NCBI GenBank assembly: GCA_016758965.1
Contig: JAEPRB010000283.1
Coordinates: forward strand, 1-47,634
Length of the DNA stretch: 47,634 bases
Source: Circinella minor
Taxonomy: Eukaryota > Mucoromycota > Mucoromycetes > Mucorales > Lichtheimiaceae
Reading direction: 5' to 3'
In this document: positions 13,647-25,164 of the stretch, in pieces
Layout of the letters: each line of letters begins with the position of its first letter
Numbering within the stretch: the first letter of the stretch is position 1
Notes under the pieces: generated by a model
The model's input: only the letters and a program-made list of their open reading frames with translations
Database searches by the model: none
What the model was told of the DNA's origin: nothing
Program-made: the position numbers and the translations under genes

Positions 13647-14662
13647 AAACTAAACCATATCATTCATTTTTATTTATTTCTTATAGACACGCTCCCTATA
13701 GTTCTTATCTTTGTTCTCTTTTTATCACACTTCAGTTCTCTTATATAACACTATTTAATTGATCTTTTTCTATATATTAATTTCTTTTCTTCATTCCCTT
13801 CTCATATATCTTTTTCAATCTAAAAGATATATAATGAAAGCCCAACATACACTAAATATCACTTTTTTTGAAAGTATAAATTCATAACACTTTGTCATGA
13901 TACAACATTTATTATTACAATTAGTATCGATTGAACATCGAGTTCAAAAGTAGTTCGTAGATGTACTGATATACTATAGCATGTATAGGACATTATGAGG
14001 CGACAACCACGTATATGACATGCATATTCACGTGCATTTATTTTTCTTTCCCGACTTTCTTTCTCATACCTTAATATTATTATAAAATAAACTTTATCTT
14101 TAACAGAAACTATATAATGATATTTACACGAACAGTAATGAACTCATATAATCCTCAAGCAGACACGTCTTTCTTTTCTTTATATCTATCTATATTCATT
14201 AGCTCGCTCAATGCGTTAATTAATACTCGGCGTTATTAAGAAATTATGGTCGGGTGTACTAGCAGTGATAATTTAGTTCTCGGTGGTCAGCAATAATGGT
14301 GGTAATGAGTGTAATTGATTGCAGCCATAGCAACTTGACACGATAATAAGCATTAAGCCCTCTTTTTGAGCTATGTATATGAGATGAATATGAATATGAA
14401 CATGACAAGACGTACAAAATCGATCATTGTTTACATGTTTAAAATTTCAACCTCGAAATTGCTAAAATACGGAATTGGAACAATGCAAAACCCGACTTTA
14501 ACCAACTTCACTAATCACTTCCTCCGAATGACCACGGCTAATTTGATTGCCGATGATTCTCTTGTGATTATATTATTTAATATTTCGTCGTCTCTTTCTT
14601 TTTTTTTTTTTTTGTTTACTTTTTAATCTTCAACCCTTTTTTAAAAAAAAATAATATACATA
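13647..14662. other. Intergenic spacer
   Basis: Lipase 3' end and ABC-transporter promoter. AT-rich, ending in a T run (14603-14614) and an A run before the start codon at 14663. No gene is supported; the open frame at 14366-14626 has low-complexity composition and no recognisable motif. Confidence 0.55.
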
Positions 14663-17600
14663 ATGCTTCGGTGTCTGTCTTCGACAAGTTCCCGATGGGC
14701 ATTACGAAGCAATGTAGTTTCATGTACTGGTCAACGATTGTTACGACCTACTATCGTACCACCAACATCGTCAAATAGTCGAATGTCACCATTAGCGTCG
14801 CGATCGCTGGGCGATCGTATGCCATTCTCGGTCTCAACCATAGTACGACAACAAATGAACAAGGGATCAAAACCAGTGTTGGAAGCTGCTTCCAAAAATA
14901 TAGAAAAAGAAGCAGTAGAAAATGCAGCGAAAAAAGAATCAAAAAAGAAAGCCGAATCCAAAGATATTAAGCAACTTTTTGGTCTTGCTAAACCAGAAGC
15001 AAAGAGTATTTCTGGTAAGCTGTTCTTTATAATAATATATAATATGTCTATAAGGGATTAAAGTGAATATAACTAACATTGTAATTTATATATAAATAAA
15101 AAAAAAAGCCGCTATTGCATTATTGGTGATTTCTTCTGCCGTTACTATGGTAATATTATAAATGCGATCGATTATCAAGATTTGAAAAAAAAAAAAAAAA
15201 AAAAGTTTATTTATTATAATATCTAACTTATAATTGATTTCATGAATTTTTACTGCTATCAATATGTATAGTCTGTTCCCTTTTCAATGGGTAAAATTAT
15301 TGACATCGTTACACATCCAGAAATCAAAGAATACTTGGGCTTTACCATGCCTCAATTTATGGGTGCTTTGTCCGCCGTATTTGTGTTGGGTGCACTTGCT
15401 AATAGTGGTCGCGTGCTCTTGTTCCGATTAGCAGGAGAACGAATTATTCAACGATTAAGAAATGATTTATATGTAAATATTTTAAAGCAAGATATGGCAT
15501 TTTTTGATAAGAATCGGACGGGTGAACTCATTTCGCGATTATCTGTTGATACTGCTATTGTTGGTAAAAGTATCACGGGTAATGTCAGTGATGGATTAAG
15601 GTAAAATATACTTTTTATAATCATCATAATAAAAAAAAAGAATTGAGTTTTTTTGCATGCATTCAAAAATTATTAACCATATTATTCAATTTACATTATT
15701 ATTATTGCTAAAGGGCACTGGCCACTGCCGTTGTTGGTAGTTCCATGATGTTATGGGTCAGGTACGGGAAACTATTATTAAATTACTCATAAAAGAGGCA
15801 GAGAGAGAGAGAAAGAGAGAGAGAGAGCATATATCAACCTTTACTTATTTATTTTTATACTATTTATATCTCTCTAGTCCAAAATTGACAGCAGTAATGA
15901 TGATTGTGGTACCTCCCGTCAGTATTTTTGGTATATTATATGGACGTTATGTCAAAACATTGTCACGACAAACACAAACCGCATTAAGTGAAATTACAAA
16001 ATTGGGTGAAGAACGAATAAGTAGTATTCGTACTGTACAAGCATTTGCAAAGGAAAATATAGAGGGTAATCGATATTGGGATAAGGTCATGGGTGTTTAT
16101 GATTTGGCTAGAAAAGAAGCTATTGCAAGTGCAGTCTTTTTTGGCGGTGCAGGTCTTTCTGGTAATTTGGCCGTATTGGCCGTATTATGGTATGGTGGGC
16201 ATATGGTAATGACAAATGACATTACTATTGGTCAATTGGCCTCGTTTATGCTTTACACGGCTTATGTTGGTACATCTTTGGGAGGTAACGAAAATATTAT
16301 GCAATTATTATCTTGTAGTGTTGTTATTTGCAACAGATAGTGAAAATGAAGACTAACAGTAAATTTGTGCTGTTATGGTAACTGAATATTTCACAACTAG
16401 GTTTGACATCATTTTATTCAGAAATCATGAAGGGTGTAGGTGCTGCTGAACGTTTATTCGAGCTGCAAAATAAACAATCGGCTATTCAACTTGAGAGTAA
16501 GCAACTATTAAGTCTAAAAAGAATCTGTAGTTTAAAATACATATGATATATATGTATATATATGCAAGTATGGTTTGATATTAATGCAAATGGTGCTATA
16601 ATTTTAGGTGGTAAAATTTTGGATAATTTGCGGGGCAAAATCCGATTTGAAAATGTGTTCTTCACATACCCAACTCGACCCCATTCTCCTATTTTCAAGG
16701 ATCTTTCATTAGATATCCAACCTGGAACAGGTAAAAAAAACATCTAACACTTTTATATCACAAATAAATATACGGCATCAAAAAAAAAGTTAGAAGTTCC
16801 TAATAATTACAACATATTATTCTAGTGATTGCTATTGTCGGTTCATCTGGTTCTGGAAAGTCTACTATTGGATCTTTATTATTACGTTACTACGACACCG
16901 ACAAAGGATCGATCTATATCGATGACGAAAACCTGAAAGACATCAATTTGCACTGGTGGCGTGAAAATGTTGGAGTTGTTAGTCAAGGTAAAAAAAAAAA
17001 AAAAACTTTGAGTGTGCGAGAGTATCTCTGACAATAATAAAAAAGACTAACAACCATAATATTAATAACAATAAATATAATGTAAATATATTAAGAACCG
17101 GTTTTATTTGCTGGTACTATTCATGACAATATTGCCTATGGCAAGGAAAACGCAACCATTGATGAAATCAAGGAAGCTGCTACCAAAGCTAACTGTGCTT
17201 CATTCATTGAGTCATTCCATGATGGATATCAAACCATTGTTGGTGAACGTGGTGTTAGTTTAAGTGGTGGTCAAAAGCAACGTATTGCAATTGCACGTGC
17301 ATTGCTTAAGAATCCATCGATTCTCGTCCTGGTAAATATATTCAATTGTGTCAAATTTTCACTTCTGGATTAGTATGTCATGAAACTAATAATGATAATA
17401 ATAATATTAGGATGAAGCCACTAGTGCTTTGGATGCTGAATCCGAAGTGTTGGTTCAAGATGCATTGAACCATTTGATGCAAGGAAGAACTGTACTTACT
17501 ATTGCACATCGTCTTTCAACCATTCGTTCAGCTAATCTTGTTATGTGCTTAGAGGATGGAGGCGTTGCTGAGATGGGTACTTATTACGACTTGTTAAATA

Positions 17601-17725
17601 AGAAGGATGGTGTATTCCGAAAATTGGTTGAATTACAATCTTTAGGAGGACCTTCACAACAGAAAAAACAACATGATAATCATCACCATAACAATAATAA
17701 CAACATCGATCATAGCCGAAATTAA
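14663..17725 (+). CDS. ABCB-type half-transporter, mitochondrial Mdl/ABCB10-like
   Basis: ATP-driven half-transporter with one membrane domain followed by one nucleotide-binding domain, expected to work as a homodimer in the mitochondrial inner membrane. Exons 14663-15014, 15109-15149, 15272-15600, 15714-15761, 15878-16284, 16401-16496, 16608-16730, 16826-16987, 17096-17331 and 17411-17725 give 571 aa. The first ~90 residues are rich in Arg/Ser with no acidic stretch, as in a mitochondrial presequence. The membrane domain includes [12 protein letters not shown] and [17 protein letters not shown], typical of Mdl1/ABCB10. NBD: Walker A GSSGSGKS (340-347), Q-loop VVSQ, signature LSGGQKQR, Walker [14 protein letters not shown]-loop IAHRLST. 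The C-terminus is a His/Asn-rich tail. Mdl1 exports peptides and ABCB10 acts in haem-related export; which applies here is unknown. Confidence 0.9.
15185..15204 (+). repeat. 20-nt poly-A tract in an intron
   Basis: Uninterrupted run of 20 A on the coding strand in the second intron of the ABC transporter gene. Confidence 0.85.
15795..15828 (+). repeat. (GA)n microsatellite in an intron
   Basis: Purine-only GA repeat with one interruption inside the fourth intron (15762-15877) of the ABC transporter gene. Confidence 0.85.
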
Positions 17726-18026
17726 TAATGATTACCCTTTTTTTTAACATATACTACGCAACCATACATACACCTTTTCAACCTACCTATCTCCTTTTCT
17801 ATACAATCCATATTACGAAACGCTTACATAATATATACGCATAACACATCAGAACGCTTTTTTTTTCCCTTTTGTTACATTATTATAATTATTATAGAGT
17901 ATATATAACTGTCATTTTTTGTTCCTTTTGATGGAGCGATTTTTTTTTTCTTTTCGCTATACAAAACAAAAAAAAAGACCCATTTATTACTATACATCCT
18001 ATTTTTTATTTAGTTATTTATTTTTA
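17726..18026. other. Convergent 3' spacer
   Basis: Tail-to-tail region between the ABC transporter (+) and Med22 (-) genes; AT-rich with T and A runs, nothing else visible. Confidence 0.6.
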
Positions 18027-18641
18027 CTATGCTCCTTTTAAAGATCTAAAATAAACAGATTCTAGATCATAAATAGTTGTTCGTAATTCTTCTCGCATTT
18101 TTAATACAGTATTTTTGATTTCATCACTTTGTGTATTTAATACTTGTTTTCTTTGTTTTGCAAGTTGTGATAATAATGCTGTGTCGTTTAGTAATAAATG
18201 TTGTTTTAATTCAGTAATAAGACCTAATAATGATTCAGCCGATCGTACCTGATAATTTTTATTTATTAATAGTGTCTATATATATATAAAATAACTCAAT
18301 ATAATAAATAAATAAATAAAGCACTTACTATTTGTGCACTTTGACTTTCTATCTGATAACCTTCTTCTGCAACACGAAACTTATCTTTATCTTTGTTCTA
18401 ATAAAGAAAATAACTTTGTTAATATAGAGTGAATTGATCATGTATAAAGTGTAAATTGTATATTCCTATTCATTTAAAAAGATCACACACATACTTCACC
18501 AACTCGAACAATGTCAGTAAAACAATCCACTAATTTTGAAATGTCGTCATCAATGCGTTTATTATATTGTTCTTCTGCATTAATAAGTGTTTGTCTAGCA
18601 CTTGCTGTTCCTGATGCTTGTACTTTATTCGTGGAAGCCAT
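18027..18641 (-). CDS. med22: Mediator head subunit Med22 (Surf5-like)
   Basis: Subunit of the Mediator head module, which bridges transcription factors and RNA polymerase II. Minus-strand exons 18641-18495, 18397-18329 and 18248-18027 give 145 aa, the normal size for Med22. The protein is almost all helical. The first part has YNKRIDDDISKLVDCFTDIVRVGE, the Med22/Surf5 opening; it continues with FRVAEEGYQIESQSAQIVRSAESLL and a helix ending LKMREELRTTIYDLESVYF. The frame is open upstream to an ATG at 18728, but MASTNKVQASG at 18641 gives the family-like length, and the upstream stretch is basic and AT-rich, so 18641 is preferred. It shares a 250-bp promoter region with the PP2C gene. Confidence 0.82.
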
Positions 18642-18891
18642 GTTATTTATATTGTTATTTTTATAGTGGAAAAAATTATATCGAAAAAGAGGTTTTCGTT
18701 TCACCAAAATATGCTTGAATTCAAGCATTGCACTCCGCAGCTATTTTTGCGCATCAAATAGGACAAAAGGCTGTGTGCTTTCAATCTTTTTACCTTTATT
18801 TCTTTTTTCTCTCTCTTTCTGCCTTTTTTTTAAAGGAAAAAAAAAAGCTCTATAACACATAACACAACTAAACCTACTTTATCTTTCCGCA
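18642..18891. promoter_or_regulatory. 250-bp bidirectional promoter region
   Basis: The Med22 (-) and PP2C (+) start codons face away from each other across 250 bp. The PP2C side has a CT-rich block at about 18790-18830. No specific factor site is claimed. Confidence 0.5.
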
Positions 18892-20797
18892 ATGGGTCAA
18901 ACATTATCAGAACCTATAACCACCAAGGAGTCTACTGAAGGTGGAGATGCACGCGTCAAATATGGTGCATCGTGCATGCAAGGATGGAGAATCAGTATGT
19001 GTCATTCCACTATTTATAAAACAAAGAAAAATGAGGCTGAGGGAACTATGAAAAAAATATGTGCTTGGGGAGAGTAAGGGAAAGAAGGTTCGTCATCTTG
19101 AACGGAACAACGCAATAAAAAAAAAAAGAAGAGTTTTATTTTGTTACTTGTGAACGAATTATTTAATTAAAGCTACGTATGTATGTGTGTGTATTCGATA
19201 TAGATATGGAGGATGCCCATACAACCATTCCTGAATATAAAAATACGGGTGCAAGTTTCTTTGCTGTATTTGATGGACATGGAGGTAAATTATAAATATT
19301 AAATCTTTATACTTTTTTCTTTTTTTTTTCTTTTTCTGTTCTTTGGTACTATTTAGCATAAGGAAGGAGAAAAAGAGAGATTGATTTACATATTCATTTA
19401 AAAATAGGCTCGGCTGTCGCAAAATATAGTGGAGAACACTTACAAGATTTAGTATTTAATTCCAAGTTTTATCAACAAGGAAACTATCGTGAAGCATTAA
19501 GAAGTAGTTTTCTCGGGATTGATGAAGCACTTCGTAAAGGTAAAATAATAATAATTAATTGATATGAGCCGTGGGGATTATATAAAAAAGATATATAAAA
19601 AAGAAGTGTAGTCAGTCTTTCTAATAATTGATGTATTGTATCTTTTTATTTTCTATTAGATCCAGCCTATGAAAAGGAAACATCGGGATGTACTGCAGTT
19701 GCTGCATTGCTGACAAAAGATAACGTGCTTTATGTGGTATGTGTTTCATGGGGCAGCGCGTGCAACGCATTTGTGTGTATATGTGTAGGTTACGCTAGTT
19801 GACTGAAAAGGAAACTTATGTTTACACCCTTTACTTTTTTTTTTGGTCTCAGAGTAATGCAGGTGATTCTCGTGCTATCATTAGTACAAATGGCCGTGCC
19901 ATTGCTCTTTCTCAAGATCATAAGCCAGTTAATGAAAAAGAAACTGCTCGTATTGAAAAGGCTGGAGGACATGTTGAATTTGGTCGTGTTAATGGTAAGA
20001 TTGATTAGTATTATATACATTAACTGATATATTGTTTTTGCTTATCCTTTTGTGTTTTACTGATTTCGCTTTTTTTTTTACTTGAAGGTAATCTGGCGTT
20101 ATCTCGAGCACTTGGTGATTTTGAGTTCAAGCAAAACCAGGATCTTTCTGCAGAAGAACAGGCTGTCACTGGTAAAATGAAATCAAATATTTATCTTTTC
20201 CTCTCCTTTCTTTCTCTCTCGCATTATTATTATTTTCATATAAGTTTTGATGACTGAATAATATTTTTTCTTTTATATAGCCGAACCCGATGTTACTGAA
20301 CACCGCTTAATACCTCAAGATGAATTTGCTGTTATTGCTTGTGACGGTAATATATATACAACAACTATTAAAATAGCCTAATATATATGCTGATGATAAT
20401 GAATTTTTTATTAGGTATATGGGATTGTATGACCAATCAGCAAGCAGCGGATTTTGTACGTTCAAAAATCAAGGAAAAAGTGGATTTGAAAACGATTTGT
20501 GAAAACCTTATGGATGAATGCCTTGCAGATCATAGTGATTTTAATGGTGTTGGCTGTGATAACATGACTGTCGTTATTGTTGCATTCTTACAAGGTAAAT
20601 CAATGGATGATTGGTACAAGGCTGTCAGTGATAAGGTTCCTGAACCTACAGGTGTTGTTCTCAAAGAAGATGGTGAACCTGAGTTGAAAAAAGCTAGACA
20701 ACAACCTAATAATGATAATAAGAAGGAGGCAAAGATAAAAACAGCGTCGTCGACGACGACCAATGCTACCACTACTACTACCAGTACCATTCCTTAA
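18892..20797 (+). CDS. PP2C-type protein phosphatase, Ptc2/Ptc3-like
   Basis: Mn/Mg-dependent Ser/Thr phosphatase; yeast Ptc2/Ptc3 switch off stress MAP-kinase and checkpoint signalling. Exons 18892-18994, 19204-19284, 19408-19539, 19660-19736, 19853-19994, 20088-20171, 20281-20346 and 20415-20797 give 355 aa. It starts MGQTLSEP, where Gly2 allows N-myristoylation as in other PTC2-like proteins. Motifs in order: GWRINMEDAH, FDGHGG (metal ligands), SGCTAVAAL, NAGDSRAI, LALSRALGDF, CDGIWD and GCDNMTVVIV; all metal-binding Asp are present. The C-terminal 70 residues are Lys/Asn/Thr-rich and low complexity. Splice joins keep every family block intact. Confidence 0.92.
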
Positions 20798-21365
20798 TAT
20801 AATTACACAATTCTTTCTTTCTTTGTGTTTTCTACTTCTCTTTTTTTCATTTCTTATGCTCTTCTTTCTCTTATTTCAACCTGCATAATAATCATACGCA
20901 ACATCAACAACATAACGACGCAATTAAACAAACAAACAAAAAACATATAAACACCAAGAAACTTAACATTTGGATAAATACACACCACAGCACATACAAC
21001 TACACAGTCACCCGCTCACTCATACATATTTTTCCATTTCCTGACTCTTTCTCACTTTTCCCACAAACACACACGAACACATTCACGCAACCTTCTTATT
21101 AGCTCGATAAGTAATTTGAAAAAAGAAAAATGAATTAAAATAATGAAAATATACAAACAAACAAGAAGTGAAAGGGGAGAGAAACTATGGATGTGATAAA
21201 TTGCACGAATAGAAAGAAAGAACAATACAAAACAAGAAAAGAATACATTATGCTACGGGGGAAATGAGATATGAGAATATGAGAAAGAGCGGAAAATGAT
21301 TATATAATAATGAGCGAAGACGAGGATGTGGGTGTGCGAGGGAAGAATAACGATGGCCTTTTTTT
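20798..21365. other. Convergent 3' spacer
   Basis: Tail-to-tail spacer between the PP2C (+) and caleosin-fusion (-) genes. Rich in CA/AC-type sequence at about 20900-21110 and purine-rich after 21115. No gene is seen. Confidence 0.55.
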
Positions 21366-24300
21366 TTATTCCTCCTTTTGATGTGTAACCTCGGCCATGA
21401 TACTCCAGTTGGTATTTGCCATAGCCATCTTTTGTGTAGGAACAGACTTTTTGTCCTTGTATTCTTCGGGAGATAATGGGCCTGGGCTTGTGCTTTCTGT
21501 AGCAATGGAATGTTCATCTTCAGAGTCATTATGGATAGCCTTTCCACTTAATCCAGGTACACCTATTTCAGAAACAGCATCGGCGGCAGAAACACCGGTC
21601 AATTTAAAATCAGCTGGCATTTCTTGATCTTCCAATGGTGGTTGGATGTATTCTGAAGGAGGCAGTTCTCTGGCATCATCATAAACACGATAACTATCTT
21701 CCTTTTCGACTCCAGGAAGGTCAGATGTACTAAGCCAGTTTTTAAGACGTAGACTACGATCACTTGTTATTTTGACACCTTCTAAGGCCTTGTCTTCATC
21801 TAAGGATGAATCGCGAGGTTGAATATAATCAGAAGGAATCTCGTCTCTTGCATCATGATAAGATGATTTAGAAAACGCTTGAACACCTGGTAACGCACCA
21901 TTATTGAGCCAATTCTTTTGTTGAATTTTATTATCAGTCAATCCGTTTAATGGGAAAGGTGCACGGTAAACTTCAAGATCAATTTCCATTTCTTTGGGTT
22001 CGGGTTCGGGTTGAGCAGGTTCATACATGCTACCGGAGGATTTAATGTTTAACCAGTTCTTGAGTGGTTTCTTGACCTTTTTTCTTGAAATACCTGCAGC
22101 CAAAACACCTACTTTATCATGATCATCCTTTGGACGTGGCTCGATATAGTCTTCAGGAATTGTTTTAGAAGGGGCTTCGTACAACTTACTATCATCGGAG
22201 GAGACGATGGTACCGGGGAGAGCACCACTATTTAGCCAGTTTTTAATGGCACACTCTTGCGTATCCTTTTTATAGACACCCGATAATGGGAAAGCACGAC
22301 GGTATTGTTCCAATTCAATATGTTCCTTGATGGGTTCTGACAATATAATCGGCTCCTCATAAAGCTTCGAACTTTCGTTGGTGACACCTTCTAAACAACC
22401 AATATTCAAATAATTCTTGAGTTTTTTTTGTGATTCTTCTGAACATATACCGAATAAAGAAACGGGAGTAGTTATGAAGTCTATTCCAGAAAATGGCTTG
22501 TCTGTCCATGGGTCTTTAACAATGGGAAAGTCTTCAACAAATGCGTCTTCGATATTAGAAGAGACAACACCACACAATTCAACGTTTTCAATAGGAGGTA
22601 ATTCAACATCAAAACCTGTACGCTCACGCCATTTCCAAACGAAATCAAGATTAATCTTGGATTTTTCGAAATGGGTAGCTTTACGCCAATCGAACAAAAG
22701 ATCAATATCAGAATCTTCTAGAGGCTCCTCCAATGATGGACGACGCTCTTTACAATATCCCAAGGTAGTATCATCAGCTAACCATCTCTTGTCTTCTTCA
22801 CGAACACCAGAAAGAGAAACAGTTTCTAATACAACAGATTGTTTAGGCTTGTATTCGATAGGTTCTATGACACCCCAGAGAGAAGCAGTATCTTCGCGCA
22901 AAGAAGAGAGAACAGCAGGTTCCAATTCAACTATTTGAACTTGTTTATAATCGATAGGCGCCTGGACAAAGTCGTTATAGCTTTGTTCTCGAGAAAGACC
23001 ACAAAGAGAAACAGGTTTGGCGGCTTCCTCCAAGTCAACAGGTTTTTTTTCGATAATAGGTTCTTCAACAAAGCTAGCGGTAGTAGTATCGCTTGACAAC
23101 CCGCTTAACGAAACAGGTTCGGTTTCATATGATTTTTCAATTGTTAAGTCACTGGGCAACTCAACAAAACCAACGTCAGATATTTGTTCTTGTTCGTGAA
23201 TACCTGAAAGATAAGGACGTTCAAGAGTAACATGTTTCTTAAGTTTGTAATCAGCAGGTTCCTCGACAAAGTTAGCAATGGTTGTATCATTGGATAGACC
23301 AGATAAAACAGCTGCTTCAAAAGCACTATATTCTTTGGATTTGTTGATAATAGGTTCTTCAACGAAACCAGTGGTCAAAACATTCTTTGGACGTAGACCA
23401 GATAAAGTAATAGTTTCTAAAGCGACAGGTTTCTTGTGTTTATAGTCTGTAGGTGCTTCAACAAAACTGGTGGCCAAAACATTACTAGTTCTTAAACCAG
23501 TTAAAACAGCGGGTTCCAAAGCAATGGAACTCTCCTTGATTTCAGAAAGTGCAGGTGCTTTGACAAATGATGCAGGTTCAGCATCGACAGATTGTAATCT
23601 AAACGATGAATGACAAGATGGGCTTGTTTCAAGAATACTGGGTGTAGTAACAGTAGTAAAAGTAGATAAAGATGAAGCGTCATCATAAGTAGATAATGAT
23701 ACACCAGTCAAGCCAGTAGGTTTAAAAACAACAGGATTTTCTTCTTCTACTTTTTTAAGCGGAACAGAAGCCTCTATAATGGGAAGATTACTACTGATCA
23801 TCTCAACAGCGGAATGTACCTTGCTTACACCTGTGAGCACAGCAGATTCCATAGCAACGTTCTTTTTATCCTGGTTGTATAACAAAGAAAAGGGTGCTTC
23901 AACACCAACTAGTGAACTACCATGTTGATGACCATCAGAAATCTTTTGAGCATAAGTAGAAAGGCCACACAAAGCAACAGGTTGTCTATATGATTCGTAA
24001 TCAAACTCTTGATATTCGAATGATGTAGGAGCTTGTACAATAACCAAACCATTTCTAGATACTTCATCTTGTTTTTCATCATCAGCAGAAGTACAGCGTA
24101 CACCAGACAGCGAAACAGGTTCCAAAGCATAATTAAGCTCCTTTTCAACAGGAGTTGGAGCATCAACGATTGGAACACTAGCATTCACGGTCTTGTTTTT
24201 GGGTGTAGCGTCATTTTGAATGCCACTTAAAGTAACAGGATAGAGACGGGATTGTACATTTCTATTTTCATTGTATGATGATGAAACATCTTTGTCCATA

Positions 24301-25126
24301 GTGAAATGATCAACAATAGAAGCGGGAGCTTGCACAACGCCTGTTAAAATTACTGGTTCAAGCTGATTCATATACCGTGATTTCTTGATATTTTTTTCTT
24401 CTTCGTTGTTATGCTGGTCTTCGACAAGCCAATCAGTCAATGGACTAGAAATATAAATATCACTTTTGACACCGCAAAGTGGAGCTTGATAACACTCATC
24501 CCTGATCTCTGCCATAGGAATATTATTTTGTTGGTCATGATAATCTCCCTTTTGAACACCAGAAAGTTGTCTTCCAATCCAGTTAGTATAAGGAGTATCA
24601 CGATAATAATCCGCACCATCAGGACAAATACCGGTTGTTAAAATACCAATACCGGTATTCCCGAACGAAGAAGTGGTTGAATCGGTCTCTTCGGAAATCA
24701 AATCGGGCAGCATTCTATCTTCTTCGGAAACAGTGGATGAAGATGATGATATATCTTCATAACCTTGAACACCAGTTAATGAAAAAGATTTATTGTTAAA
24801 AGAGATGGACTTGGTTCCGGAAATACGTTCGTTATTGGTAGCATTGCTATTAAATCGCCTGTTACCACGTCGTTGAATTGGTGTTGCAACGACGTTACTA
24901 CCTAACATGGAATCAACAGGTGGTACCCAACTACGCATGACAGCAATGGTGGATTGTGGTAAATGGTCTACAGCAGTATTTAAATGATGTTCAAATAAAC
25001 GGATAGCATTTTGAGGCAATAACAGGTGACCAGTTGATGAATCAAGTGATGCAGGTTGTACACTGGCACATCTCGCTTCACGTATCCGATAGAACAATGA
25101 TCCCTATTTATAATTACAAATTAGAA

Positions 25127-25164
<38 letters not shown>

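Noticed and set aside
18642..18728. Upstream ATG extension of Med22
   Set aside because: Would add 29 basic, AT-coded residues not expected in Med22 and would occupy the short divergent promoter.
22417..22938. 173-codon plus-strand frame opposite the caleosin-fusion exon
   Set aside because: Antisense shadow of the repeat-coding exon; composition mirrors its codons.
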